From NCBI GenBank assembly GCA_907165275.2, contig OU015669.1, positions 4,858,501 to 4,922,500 on the forward strand: DNA of 64,000 bases, in the 5' to 3' direction. The DNA comes from Zygaena filipendulae (Eukaryota; Arthropoda; Insecta; Lepidoptera; Zygaenidae). Shown here in pieces: positions 48,127 to 60,793 of the stretch. How positions within the stretch are numbered: position 1 is the first letter of the stretch; each line of letters begins with the position of its first letter. Under the pieces are notes generated by a model that had not been told where the DNA came from, did not search any database, and worked only from the letters and a program-made list of their open reading frames with translations. Both the position numbers and the translations under genes were made by a program.

Positions 48127-51100
48127 ACTGTGCTTTTCATTACGAATGCAAGGAAAGTCAAAATAAAAATAGGAATTAGCTAAAGAAAAAATGAGTGAAG
48201 ATCGGATAGTCGCTTGACACTTTCCCACCTATTTCTTTTTCTTTGGCCGGCTAGCTATTCAGCCAGTATTTTTTATTTACATTGTGGCGACCTAAAAAAA
48301 ATATTTTCTTTAATTATTAAGTACCTATTAATTAAAGAAAATAAAAAATATAAATAGGAATTAGCTTAAGAAAATGTGAGTGAATTTTATTTTAATTAAT
48401 ACCTACTTAAACTTTACGTTATTTCAATTTTACTTCGCGCTGGCTGTATAGAAAGTTGAAACATGGTTCAATAGAAATGTGAAACCTAGTTTTTTTTTAA
48501 TAATTTGACAGTTGTCAGTTGAAAGCGATTCTCCCTAGGGCTGAAAAGGGTTACTTTCAACCCGCTTCTCAGGCAACTTCAGACCTACTTTCCGAGCATG
48601 AGTAATGAAAAATATTTTTACTGACGTCGCCTGATTTAGGAATCGTTCGTAAACACTAAAATGGCCATATCTATTTTTTGTACGTGGACTTATCACACAT
48701 ACGAATAAATATAAAATATGATTTTGTACTATGGTTTAATATATTTTTATGGTATGAACTATGCAGAAAAAATATTGTAATTAGATAGTTATAAAAGAAG
48801 GTTTAATGTATGATGCCATTAATATTATGAGATACATCTGTGAAGAGATTGTCTAAATTTTTACAAGGTGAATTGAATATTATTGCCATTAGGTATATTT
48901 CATGGTACCTTTTTATTTATTTAAGTAAAGACTCCCGCTATCGCTTACATTCGGACTAAAATATTTTGATTCCAAATCATTTAAACTACACTTCCTTAGT
49001 GTGATAACTGAATACAAGATTTTTAAATAATTCTTTAGTACGAAAAACTAATAAATGCAAAATGCATTTCTTCAGTGAAAAAAATAATAATAATAATAAT
49101 TCTGAAAAATTACTACTGATTCTGAATTCAGGTGGCGCAAAAAACTATTAAGTGGTTGCTATGCTTTCTTCTTAGAGTAGCCTTAAGACACTGATGACTT
49201 CATTTCACCTTGTGAAGATTGTTAGTGGCCCTGACTGAAGGTATCGTCTATTAGTCTCATAAGTCTGTGGGTGAGATTCGAAGACCACACTCGACACTTA
49301 GTGAAGGGAAGTTCACACAAACATTTGTGATAAGTGTAAACTACCGTCGCTGGTATCTAGCTAGTCCCAGATAACGGAAAACTAAGTAGGTAGTGCTCGG
49401 AAAAAAATCTAAGTCTCACTCTAGACGGCTAGCCTATAATTGTATTATGATAATATTAATAATTATTACGTTACGACCGTATACTGTTACAAAATTGTTT
49501 CTATAGAAATAAATAAAGAAAGGTGGAATTTTATTTGATGTTTTATTTAATATCAATTTTTTTTACGATTAAAAATTTACTGATAGCAGAATTTTATATT
49601 GAGCAACGAGTTTCGTACTTGAAGTTGTTATTTGAAATCTACAGATTGATTATACGAGGATTATATTTGACGAGGTCGTGGCGGAAGTGGACTTAGCCCA
49701 TCTACCTACTCCATACTCGGCTTGTTACGGTCTTCATATCGAAAAGTGGTAGCACAAACCAATACCTAGTAGTATTACGTTTATTTTTGTCTGTTGGATT
49801 AAATCGGTATTTTATAATTTTTAGCTTTTTATTTTTGCTTTTGGAAGTCGGTTTTAATTTTTTCGTGCAATTTATTTCGTTTGAAAAGTGCTTCTCCAAC
49901 GCGTTTTGCAGTGAACGCCGCCATAAACATAATATTCCACTAAAATCCCACCTATCTAGTATCTAGTCTTCTACAGAATTTTTTTTTGCTCGGCAGTTGT
50001 CGTATGGATCGTTCAAAAATTCGAGCTTGTCGGAATTGTTCACAACTTGTCTCTCCCGCGCTAGAAACAATTTATATTAATAAAATTTTGCCGGATTATT
50101 GCTGTTGGCTCGCTAAAATTGTTTTGTTGAAAGCTTCTCCGAAAACTTTGTCTATTGAGGATTACCTGTTAATCTAACAATCTGCTGTTGAGTACCTATA
50201 CAATGAAATTGGTTAAAAATACGATCAATAGAGATTGGTTAATTTCATTAACACGTCGTAGTTGTCACGGATTACAATAACTAACCACATTCACGTTTTC
50301 CTCGGTAACTCTGGGATGAAAATCTATTCTTAACTGACGTACCCATAGATAATAATATTTAAGTAAGTTAATGTTACCAAAACATGGCAGTGAAAGGGTT
50401 AAATGTAATTCCTTAATTTTACTATGTATACATATACGCTGCGTAGGTACTTGAGTTGAAGCGCTAATTTTCAGCAGTTGAACTGATTATTATTATTCTC
50501 AAAAAAAGGTGCAGTAAAAGTAAAAAAGGCACATCAATATCTAGTGTTAAACTAGTTAAGTTTGGAGAACTGGCCGATGGCTTAGAAAATAAATAACGTA
50601 ATCAATTAAATTACTGAAGGTTTAGAACATCAATACGAGCCGAGGGCGCCAGTTGGTCAGTGACCCATGAAAAATGCTAGTTGTCTTTACTAGAGATTCA
50701 AACTTGCGTTAAAACTAAATTGGCTCATACCCGTATAAATCCGTATGCTGTTCGTATTGTTTACCATTGAAAAGTTTTTGGCAACTTAGTAAAAACAAAA
50801 ATTAGGCGATTGATATTGACGTTCACAAACCGTTAGGCGTTTTCATTCCGTTCTAATAGAAAAAACTAATCGAGAATATAATACTGCCAGTTCGAGGCTT
50901 CTAGATTAAACGGACACTGAATTCATTTGACTGAAAATGATTGTAGCCTAAAAGCTTATTTCACCCGAAGCTTTGCCCAACGTTATTTCGTCCCTGTTGG
51001 TTTATTCTAATTAGACACATCTAATGATATTAAATTAATCAGACTAATTAGAGGTTGATAGGTATTTAGCATTTGAAAAGCAGAAATAAGATCGTCATAT

Positions 51101-51924
51101 GCACACAACTGTGTATATCTCATATATACCTACGTATTATACATAGATATAGGAGAGAAGAATGTGAGTACAAATGTGTCTTATTTAAAGTGAAAATTCT
51201 GGTTGGCAATTCGATGATTAAATTGGACGAGAAATAAGAATAAAAAAAAACAATTACCTATACATACAGCCGAACACAGAACCTTCTCCTTTTTAGAAGT
51301 CGGTTAAATAGTATATTTTTTGCGCATATACGCTTTTAGATAAACCTACTGAAACTCCTAACCTATGAGCTTGAGCTTCTGGACTGCTTTGATTTGCTCT
51401 TACTGTGTTGAACTTTAGCTTTGTTTCGGGAATTATTTTATTTTATTGATATTTATTTATCCATAACAGAAGCGGTACTAACGGTAGCGCACTTTCATAC
51501 ACATATCTACCATCCTGACTGCAAACAACAGCTATAGTTTCTACCTACATAATATAGGTAAGTATGTTTGCATCACTTACAGACTGCCAACAGTAATACA
51601 ATAGGAGAGATAAAACCGCAACAGATAGTAGAATTTTATTTGCACTTCAACCATAATAGATACCCGAATATGTCTTGGAGGAAAGCGACGTTATCGCTTT
51701 ATACATAGTTATTGTCATCCTGTCTGACTCGAGACGCGGTCCACACAACGCTAGACTACGAACAACGTGCTGAATGAATAAGGGCGGGTTCTTATTATTA
51801 AAGTTTGCGCTGTGATTAATGTTAGAGTCAAATACCAATTAGAATAGGATAATATTAGGTCACATAGGTTACATTAGGCTTAAGGCTGACTAACTCCTTT
51901 AACAGTGGCTGATGTTTAGTATTA

Positions 51925-52431
51925 TGGCCGGTTCACACATATCAGTGAAGCCACAGTTCCGGCAACGTGTCCGCCCAGGGCAGTGCGAGTGCTATAGTGT
52001 TGCGTCAGTGATTGTATTCACACATATCAGTGCTCAGTTCACGGAGCTTCAGTGATATTTTGTTGCTATGGCTTTGTTAATTACTACGGAGCTAGCAATG
52101 ATAGCTATTGCTGTAGAAGTCTAGACGAAGAAGAGAATTTTTTAAATTTCGAATCTATGTACTTTGTATGAGACAAATCATACAAGACCCTATTTTCACG
52201 AACCGACTATATTAATCGCTCGTCCTCTATTTAGTTTTGATGCCACGTCGACCGTGATCCGACCGTGACCGACAAAAATATCGTCGCAAACATATACTAC
52301 TGTGAATGCCGGTGTAGGCACTGTCACTGAGAGCAGATACATTCATAGAGAATGTATGAAAGAATATTTCACACTGTGCCGATACTGTGGCGGAACTGTA
52401 GATTCACTGATAATTATGTGTGAACCGGCCA
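51925..52431. mobile_element. Harbinger-type MITE with TTA target duplication
   Basis: 507 bp. Ends tggccggttcacacatatca and its mirror (with one short indel) pair for about 25 bp; flanked by TTA at 51922-51924 and 52432-52434. A 3-bp TWA duplication is typical of PIF/Harbinger. Confidence 0.85.
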
Positions 52432-53089
52432 TTAGACAGCCACCGATTTCGGCTCAGGCGCCGCTGTCTGCGACATGAACCCATTGAACCCATTTTCATT
52501 TAGAAATGGTTCTGTAGGTATTTATAATTATCATTTTAAAATGAAATTTGTGTATGGCATTGTTAACTGGCTTTAATTATCTAGAGAAAAATCTTCTTAC
52601 CGTTTGGCTTAGGAGTACGAGATAATTTTCATATTATGAAATCGCATCTAAAGTAATTTTTTGATGGCCATGTTCATATCCTCTTTTCCTGTCTATGACA
52701 GACAATTACGAGGTAAAAAAGGTGAAATTTTATCAACTCCGAAATAAAAAAAATACGTCAGTACTTGGGAGTAATCATGTTCGATAAAACCCAATGAATT
52801 TAATTCAACAAGAAATAAAAAAGCAGGACATCCAGGGATGGACCAAATAGTTCTCTCGAACCAATAAATTCCTGGTTAGAATACTTTCAGTAACATGAAA
52901 GTAAAAAAAAAAAAAAAAACAAAAACATTCTTTTGAGTTCAATAATCCGTGCCTTCACTACACAGATTGTTAATCTCGGGTCAAAATGAGAGGGCCGTTG
53001 CGTTAGTGCTGTTCCGTCCCGTTCCGATCAGGGTTACCACACCTTTGGAAGGTCTAAAATATTGTATACCTATAATATTAACCGGACAG

Positions 53090-53340
53090 AGGGCCAGATT
53101 AGCGCAGTTGATCACCATTTCCATTACCTACCTAATCAAGAGGCTCCGGTTTGATTCCCGGGTTTTTGTGGCTTTGTGTGACTTTCCAGTGTGGGCTGTT
53201 TATATTATAATATCTATACCTACTATATGTAATATGTTTAAAAGTCCAATCCAATGGTTGACTAGAAGAAAATGCCACAAGGCATTAAGTTTGCCACTTG
53301 TATTTATTTGTGCAATAAAGAATTAATAAATAAATAAATA
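53090..53340 (+). mobile_element. SINE-like element with (AATA)n tail
   Basis: B-box-like ggtttgattcccggg, then atgccacaaggcattaagtt and a tail gcaataaagaattaataaat. The tail is homologous to the reverse copy at 55878. Confidence 0.65.
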
Positions 53341-54062
53341 TGTTTGTACCTGTGCCTATATATCAATATGTAGTAGCTATGTGTGATATTTGCTTGGTTT
53401 CTACGACACAAGCTGTAGATCTGTGTGTTGTGAAGTTTTGAAGTGTTATTATTATAATAATATAATTTAAGTAGCAAGAGATAAAAAATATGACAAAATT
53501 TTAAAACTAACTACTCCAATATTTTCGACGGTAAAGAATCCATAGTAGTCTAGCTAGTATAAGCTTATAAATTCCGATAAAGACGAGATTCATCCGTTTA
53601 CATGGTAACCCTAGCACCCCATACGTTCCGTTGAGTCCGCGCTCGTTAAAATGTTTTGCTCGACCTCACCTTTACACAGCACCTTGTATTTGAGCGTTTT
53701 CAAACTGAATATCAGCTGGGCATTTGATCAAGCGTAACTTGACCTACAAATTAGTTAAATTACTGCGCAACAGGAGTCAACATAAGCAGGTACCTGTAGG
53801 TAGGGTAGTAGATACATACTAAGAATCTTCTTCTTCAATTATTATGGCAATCTATTGCGATTTATCGCATTTAATTTTGCCACGTATGTATTTTTAGTAC
53901 CTAATTAAATTAGGTAATTATGGCGAAACGCCAATGAAAGTGTTAGATTGTTCCCCAAGATAAAACACGGTTCTCTCTCTTTCTTGGAAAACAAAATGGA
54001 TGCTGAATGGTGATGGAAATTTCGAGAAATAAAATGCGACATGCGGCCACTCGCTACGGCCT

Positions 54063-54126
54063 ACCCCGGTCAACAACCCATTGAAGATCTGTAAACCCCG
54101 GTCAACAACCCATTGAAGATCTGTAA
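54063..54126. repeat. Exact 32-bp tandem duplication
   Basis: The unit starting accccggtcaacaacccatt and ending gatctgtaa occurs twice with no differences seen. Confidence 0.9.
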
Positions 54127-55290
54127 ATAGGTAAACAGGATAATAATATAGACATTTATGTCACAGACAATTTTGTATGATTCGGTTTTTTTTTTTTAAA
54201 TAGGTAAGTATAATAATGCCAATGACAAATATTAAAGTGAGTTCGATATTCTTTAGGTACCTAGCTAAATAGCTCTGTTGTGGCCACTACAAAGAAGAGG
54301 CTGATGGTCCAAGACCTTTGCCTGTTCTTTGCAGAAGAAAATTATTTGAATTGTCTAGATTGGGTTCAATTTTGCTCAAAGCAAAAACAAAATTGCTGAG
54401 AGTAGGTAATTTGCTTCGCTCGTCAATAAATACCTAGATACGGGACGTACAAGAACTACTTGATTGGATTAGATCGCAATATCCCTATAGTAAAATTAAT
54501 TAGGGTACAAGTTGTATAAATTCCTTTGAATATTTGCTCGTGGAAATATTTAAAATTAAGTACATATTTTCTTCTAATACAATTTCAAAAGAACCATCGG
54601 AAATCGAAGCGCCTTGCGTCAATCATTTTTCACTTCATCATAAAAGATCTTATCTTCAATAGCATAAAAGGTTTTTTGCCTAAAGCTTAAGTTTCAATCA
54701 GAACTGAAAATGCAGACAGGTGGAACAGAAGTAAGAATCGAGGAAACGGGGCGACTGCTTCGGCGCCCTAGGGCGAATTGTGCCGGTTTTAAATGCAAAT
54801 TACCAGCAACGTCTGTTTTAGTGGACGACTGGTGCATCGCATTAAGGTTTGAGAGCCTTGAAACAAGCGATTTAAAATTATACAATGCAAAACACGTGAC
54901 AGTCAAAAATTGAATTATTATTGTTGCCCTGTTTGTGAAAAAAAAAAATGTTGATGATTGAATTATATGAGCCATAAAGTTAGCAATAAATAATAAGTTC
55001 ATGGATTCAGGATTCTAAAGCTACATTTGTAATCGTGGAACTAAAGACTAATAAAATCGAAATTGGCTGATTTTTATTATTATTATCAGATTTTTTTTTT
55101 TTTGTGAAAAACTCTGTTCTATTATAAAGCGAATATTTCTTACGCTTTAGAATGTTAACTGCTAAACTGAGCATCATGAAACTGTGCATAGGTACATGTT
55201 GTCAGAGGTATTACAGAACATAGAAACTCCTCCTTTTTGGAAGTCGTTTAAAAAGGATCAATGATATCTTTAACCTCTGAAATCTTGCAA

Positions 55291-55342
55291 TGACTCCGAA
55301 ATTAACGCGCGTCAAACCATGGGGAACAGCTAAACAGCTAGT
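55291..55342 (+). mobile_element. Helitron-like 3' end
   Basis: Only the end remains: ccgaaattaacgcgcgtcaa, then ggggaacagcta and a second cagctag. Confidence 0.5.
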
Positions 55343-55877
55343 CTAAAATTGTATGCACCTTTTTTGTATTTATAGTTATTAATGAAATTATTATACAAAT
55401 ATAATTAAATCGTTTCATCGTTTAATATGTAAAATCTGTTAATATTTTTTTTATTTTTTATAAACCTAAATAGAAAAACCGTAAAAAGTAATAAGTAGAT
55501 GTATAAAATTAAAAATTAAAAAAGGATTATGTAAAGTAATACATATAAATTTTAATGTTAATTTTAAAATCGCTAATTTTGCAGCCCAAATGTCTTTGAA
55601 CATAGTCTCAAGTATCAAGCTACATGGTACAATACATACATCTTACGACTACTGAATTTCGTTGTAAGCGTCACTAACGGTCACTGTATATGAGTATTAT
55701 TAGGTAAGTCGTAGAGAACTGAGGATGTGAAAAATATCTTGAAATCCCGATATGGATATCATGAAATTATTAAAAAATATATTGGAATTGCATTTCTTTT
55801 ACATCACACCCTCAGTAGAAAAAAAGGGAAAAGTAATTTTACATCGAAATATCAATTTTACGGCAACCGGACGAATT

Positions 55878-55990
55878 TATTTATTTATTTATTTATTTAT
55901 TCTTTATTGCACGATAAGTACAAATGGCGAACTTAATGCCTTGCGGCATTCTCTACCAGTTAACCATTGGGTAGACGGAGAGATATAGAA
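55878..55990 (-). repeat. Retroposon tail, reverse orientation
   Basis: (TTTA)n, then ctttattgcacgataagtac and ttaatgccttgcggcattct, the reverse of the tail at 53270-53340. Confidence 0.7.
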
Positions 55991-56394
55991 GATGGGGTGT
56001 GCAAACAAAACAATATATAAAATACTTAATACAAGATACTAATAATTAATAACTAAAACATAAAAACGCAATTTACTCACAATAAATACTATAACACATG
56101 CATATCCTACACATACCTATACAATAAAATACATACATACATAGTTACATATATACATACCAAATATACATACATACATTTACTCTTTGCATACGATCAT
56201 ACATTAATTATTATGATTGATTGATTTCGAAGTAAAATTAATTATCATATTTTTCCACTGATTGTGCGACATATCCTTATAATTTACAATATTCGAAATC
56301 TTCCATGATTTTATTGTGTACCTAGGGATGTCAAGAATTCCCTGGTATCCTCATTTTTGTGTCACACTCACAACTCACAGGTGTATCGAAACTA

Positions 56395-56515
56395 CACTCG
56401 AGAGCAATGAATCCGGGTCACTTAAAGAATCCTAAAAATCTCGGAAACTAAAAATGCTAGGTTAATGCAATAAATCGTATTTAATAGACAATGTAATACT
56501 CCTTAAATGAAGGTA
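56395..56515 (+). repeat. Left terminal inverted repeat of Tc1 element
   Basis: Matches the reverse complement of 57847-57967 with a few mismatches. Begins with CACTCGAG next to the TA target. Confidence 0.9.
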
Positions 56516-56697
56516 TTAAAACTTCTTAGTTATTGTAAAGTTATATCATAAAAAAATCAAACTTGAAAAAGGGCCACTTTCGAAGATGGAACTACGAAAT
56601 TACAGCATTTGGTTTTGCTTTTGTTTGTAATCTGTCATTTATGTGGGTACATAAACCATGTTGATAGTGCTCTATATTCATTATTCAAGCTGAAATT

Positions 56698-57719
56698 ATG
56701 TCGCTTACGCCTGAAGAATGCACCAGAATACTTACAATGCTGGAAACCGGCCGGAGTCAGCGCGATACAGCCAGGACTGTCGGTGTGTCGCTGTCAACAG
56801 TACAAAGAGTTCTCCGACGTTACGAAGAAACTGGTTCTAACCTACGCAGACCAGGAACGGGCAGAACCAGGTGTACCACAGCATGAGAAGACCGATACTT
56901 GGTGAACACCATGCTTCGAAATCGCTTTCTCACAGGAACTGAACTCACAAATCAGTTTCGACGCCTCGGAGGAAGTAACCCAAGTGCATGGAAAGTAAGA
57001 CGTCGGCTTGCTGAATCTAACTTAAAACCCCTTAGACCTGCAAACGGCCCTAAACTGGAGCGTGCGCATCGTATTTCAAGACTAAGATATGCCCAGAGCC
57101 ACGTAAATTGGAGTATTGAAGATTGGTCAAAAGTTATGTTCTCCGACGAATCAAAATTTATGCTCTACAAGCACGATGGAAGATACAGAGTGTATCGAAG
57201 ACCAGGGGAAAGATTCAAGCAAGCATGCATCGAAGAAAAAGTAGCCTACGGTGGTGGGTCTGTACTTGTGTGGGCCGGAATTTCTTCTGAAAGTCGCACA
57301 GAGCTGGTGATCATAGAAAACGGCTCTTTAACTAGCGTAAGATATGTGGAAGAAATCCTCAATGATCACGTTGGTCCATTTATGGTCAATTTAGGTGAGG
57401 ATGCTATATTTATGCATGACAATGCCCGACCTCATACAGGTAGGATTGTGAATGACTACCTTCAAGAGATGAACATTATACTCGTATGGAGTGGCCAGCG
57501 CGCAGCCCGGATATCAACCCGATCGAGCATGCTTGGGACGAGCTAGGCAGATGCGTAAAACAACGAAACCCTCCCCCAATCACGCTTCGTGAGCTCAAAA
57601 TTGCTCTCACAGAGGAATGGGAGAATATTCCCCAAAATCGTATAAGGAACTTGGTGTACAGCATGCCAAACCGCGTAAACGCAGTAATGGAAGCACGAGG
57701 AGGCAATACGAAGTATTAA
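56698..57719 (+). pseudogene. Tc1-type transposase, disrupted by stop and frameshift
   Basis: A cut-and-paste DDE transposase that would act on the flanking inverted repeats. The N-terminal helix-turn-helix reads SLTPEECTRILTMLETGRSQ and TARTVGVSLSTVQRVLRRYE. A TGA at 56884-56886 stands where an Arg codon (CGA) is likely. The frame then continues through VMFSDESKF (first Asp) and FMHDNARPHTG (second Asp). Near 57481 the frame shifts by two extra bases or one missing base; the C-terminal part resumes at 57486 with SPDINPIEHAWDELGR (Glu). Spacing across the break is consistent with DD34E, the Tc1 family. About 340 residues, the usual length. This copy cannot make an intact enzyme. Confidence 0.93.
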
Positions 57720-57846
57720 AATTCAAGAAAATCGTAATAAAGTTCAAAAATTTCATGTTTCCTATTTTTGTTTTAAGGAGAGATCAGCAGTTTTTTTCTT
57801 TATGTAATTTTGTGTTAATAAAATGTATGGTGACTCATATTTTTTT

Positions 57847-57967
57847 TACTTTCATTTAAGGAGTATTATATTGTCTATTAAATACAATTTATTGCATTAA
57901 CCTATCATTTTTAGTTTCCGAGATTTTTAACATTCTTTAAGTGACCCGGATTCATTGCTCTCGAGTG
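57847..57967 (-). repeat. Right terminal inverted repeat of Tc1 element
   Basis: Mirror copy of 56395-56515, ending CTCGAGTG before the TA target duplication. Confidence 0.9.
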
Positions 57968-58360
57968 TATATTCTTTTGCACTGTCGCTCGGACTCGTGC
58001 TTTGTGACCGCCCAACGACAGTTGGAGTATAAAAAAGTCATGTCTTAGAAGTTGGAACAACAGTAGCCATTGTAGCCAATGTGCCAGAAGTAGTTTCTGG
58101 ATTACCTTAAGATACGAAATCCCATAGGTATTTCTAAATCGACAGATAGACGTCGTTGCGTATAGAATATATATTTATATTCGATATATTTTGACACATC
58201 CACAACTGTCTGAGACTCAAGATTGTAGGTGTTGGGTTATTAAGTCAACTATTAGATATTTCAGCTCCTTTTCGCTATAAAAATACTGAAACTATAAAAA
58301 CAAGATTAGTACAGTGTTTCCGTGGAATAAACAAAATATTAATAATAATTTTAAATATTA

Positions 58361-58700
58361 TACAACGTGTTAATGAATTAACTGAAAACTAGGAAGTAGT
58401 TTGCTCAGAATCGACTAGCGAATCGATCGCACTATGTTTTAATATAGGTTATATTTTTTCATTTTACCAGCCCATCTCGAAATTATTTATTTCGCGCGTA
58501 CGCCGCCCGCAGCAAAAAAAAATCAAACCGGTAGGCGCGGGCGTAGCGCTTGGAATTTCGTAGATAGGTCACCTCCAAACTAATGTTGAATAACTTTTCA
58601 AGTAATAATATCTTCGACATAAAATAGATTTAATCATATTATTGTATATTTTTTTAAATGGGGTGTATCAGGTTTTCAGTTAATTCATTAACACGTTGTA
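58361..58700. mobile_element. MITE with 29-bp perfect inverted ends
   Basis: Left end tacaacgtgttaatgaatta continuing actgaaaac; right end is its exact reverse complement. Flanking bases permit a TA target duplication. No coding capacity. Confidence 0.8.
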
Positions 58701-58753
58701 TTTAAAATTTTGCAAAGTTAATTTGGATATTTTGCCATATAAATCATACTTTA

Positions 58754-58962
58754 ACGGTTCCCGCGTGGTTTCATCCGCATTGATTTCGGAGTCCCCGCGG
58801 GAATTCCGGCATAAAAAATATTTTATATCATTTTCTGTAACCTTGACAACGTGTGTGCAAAATTCATGATGATCATTTGAGTAGGTACCTACCTAGTTGA
58901 GGCGTGCAAAGGCAACGGAGAAACAGAGTTAGGTACTTTCGTATTTCTAATATTAATGCGGA
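58754..58962 (-). mobile_element. Helitron-like element, reverse orientation
   Basis: cccgcgtggtttcatccgca, then cggagtccccgcgggaattc and gttgaggcgtgcaa; ends near tctaatattaatgc. Confidence 0.65.
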
Positions 58963-59172
58963 TTGTATCACGCTCGAAAGAATTGAAGATACCTACTAAA
59001 AATTTGTTGAAAACAACGACGATTAATAAATAAACTTGTACATTTTATCACTTACTAGCAACAAAAGTTTGGTAATTTTGTCGATTTGATCTGGCAATGC
59101 CACGCGCCGATACAAACGTGCTCCAACACGATTGAAGCATAGGTATCTATGTGCCTACATAAAATAAAACAT

Positions 59173-59407
59173 CAGAGGGGCTATTATGTAACTTTTTTTA
59201 CTATCATATTTCTGTTTCAATCAGAAAAAAAACGATTCTGTGATTAATTAATCATGTTTATGCAGCTTCAACTTTTGAAGTATGTTTAGTTTGGTTGATT
59301 GCTAGATATTGTAGGTGTCAAAACGTGCTTATTTTAATCGCAAAACCGCCATGTTTTTGATTGAAACCGAAAAATGATTGAAACAAAAGTACATAATAGC
59401 CCCTCTG
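59173..59407. mobile_element. hAT-like MITE with CAGAGGGGCTATTATGTA ends
   Basis: 235 bp. Inverted ends cagaggggctattatgta and tacataatagcccctctg are near perfect. CAGRGG ends suggest hAT, but no 8-bp target duplication is evident. Confidence 0.8.
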
Positions 59408-59879
59408 GTAAGTCGGCATTTTCGCAGAAGTAGGTATCAGGGAATATTGTCTATGGTCGTCCGGGCGTCGGGCAACGAGTTTCGTTCACAAACGTGACAA
59501 CTTGACAACGAAGTCGCGTTATTATTATTATCACCATAACAAAAAAATAAGAGAGAGTCATGTGAGCCAAGTGAGCGCAGTGGATCGGATATGACTAGTC
59601 TCGAGGGTCGGTGCAGAGCAGAATATTTTGCAGACACAATAAGTATAGGTACAAATAAATTATTCATTCGAACGTTTGAAGGCTGTTGAGGCAAAATATT
59701 ATTATTTTTTCCGTTGAACTGCAGCCGTTGCGAAACGGTTTCAGATTTTTTGTAAAAAAAAGAAACCTCAATAATAACTAGAATTTAATACTTCAGCACG
59801 ATCTACTCGTATTATGCATAGGTACATTTTTGGTAAGTTCACTCACAAAAGTTAATTGTTAAAAGTTGTGAAAACTAAC

Positions 59880-59997
59880 GGTCGCACTCAGAGTCGTTTT
59901 AATGATTTCTTTAATGAATGTCTCCGAGTGCGGTAGTTTTGATTTTGAAATCTTTACTTAAAATTAAGTAATCATTAAAACAACTCTGGGTGCGGCC
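59880..59997 (-). mobile_element. MITE with GGCCGCRCTCAGAGTCG ends (copy 2)
   Basis: 118 bp. The ends gtcgcactcagagtcgtttt and its imperfect mirror are inverted for about 28 bp. Confidence 0.75.
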
Positions 59998-60106
59998 CTA
60001 AATCTATACCTATAAGGCCTATCATAATATTAAGTTCAAAAACGAAATTTTCGTATATTTTATCAAGTGAATTTAACTTTATATGTTCATCTTTATCTGT
60101 ATAGTA

Positions 60107-60340
60107 CTAGCTGTCCCCGCGGTTTCACCCGCGGTAATTTCAGAGTTCCCGCGGGAAATCCAGGATAAACCATACCCATAAACCTTCCTCTGGAATAACT
60201 ATCTATTGGTGAAAACCGAATGAAAATACGTTCCGTAGTTCTTAGATTTATCACGAACAGACAAACAGACAAACAGACAGACAGACAGATAGACAGGCAG
60301 ACGCGGCGGAGGACTTGGTTTTATTATATGTAAGGAAATA
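60107..60340 (-). mobile_element. Helitron-like element carrying (CAGA)n
   Basis: Starts ctagctgtccccgcggtttc with a perfect ccgcgg...ccgcgg hairpin region. A (CAGA)n microsatellite at about 60254-60300 lies inside. Confidence 0.7.
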
Positions 60341-60659
60341 AAAGTTAATTGACGCACTTTTGACTGACGGGATGAACCCATAGTGATTTTCTTTGAACGA
60401 ACCAAAAAAAAGGATACCTACTACATAGTACATACATTTATGTAGTTACGTACTACATGGTGCCCGCAGTTTTAAGTTTCTCTCAAGACGTAGGTAGTTT
60501 TTAAGAACTAAAACCGTCATTTCGTTCATAAAAATTTTATTAAAGTTGGTACGTTGAGAGTAAAATTTTAGCAGACAACGGAAGTGACGGGCTCACGGGC
60601 ATGACCTCACGGAAGTATGTACTAGTATTTAATCTGGGGCAAAACTAACGTGCATGAAG

Positions 60660-60793
60660 TTGGCACTCCGAGTCGTTTTAATGATTACTTAAATTTTTAG
60701 TGAAGATAAAAAAAATGCCGCACTCAGCGAAGTTCATCAAATTAGTGTTAACTGGCATTTAGCTTAATTTAATAAACGACTCTGAGTGCGGCC
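60660..60793 (+). mobile_element. MITE with GGCCGCRCTCAGAGTCG ends (copy 3)
   Basis: 134 bp; starts ggcactccgagtcgttttaa and ends cgactctgagtgcggccg. Same family as the copies at 995 and 59880, with a different centre. Confidence 0.75.

Larger units (their letters stand above)
43508..49520 (+). other. CadN2 3' UTR and downstream DNA, end unknown
   Basis: No coding sequence was recognised. The first polyadenylation signal is AATAAA at 43644, only 137 bp past the stop. Further AATAAA sites occur around 45525, 46578 and 49508, so a long AU-rich 3' UTR of up to 6 kb is possible. A GC-rich patch with alternating CG lies near 43853-43905. Confidence 0.4.
49521..56394. other. Intergenic DNA downstream of CadN2
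   Basis: Contains the Harbinger-type MITE, SINE-like element and repeats listed separately, and a 17-base poly-A run near 52902. Short open frames (for example 49986-50177) carry no recognisable domain. Confidence 0.5.
56395..57967 (+). mobile_element. Tc1-type transposon, complete with TIRs
   Basis: 1573 bp flanked by TA (56393-56394 and 57968-57969). Both ends start CACTCGAGAGCAATGAATCC reading inwards, and the inverted repeats match for about 120 bp with only a handful of differences. A single transposase gene sits between them. The near-identity of the repeats suggests fairly recent insertion, although the transposase copy is already broken. Confidence 0.93.

Noticed and set aside
49986..50177. 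Open frame with two CxxC-like cysteines
   Set aside because: Too short, no second half of a zinc finger, and no splice evidence; I could not support a family.
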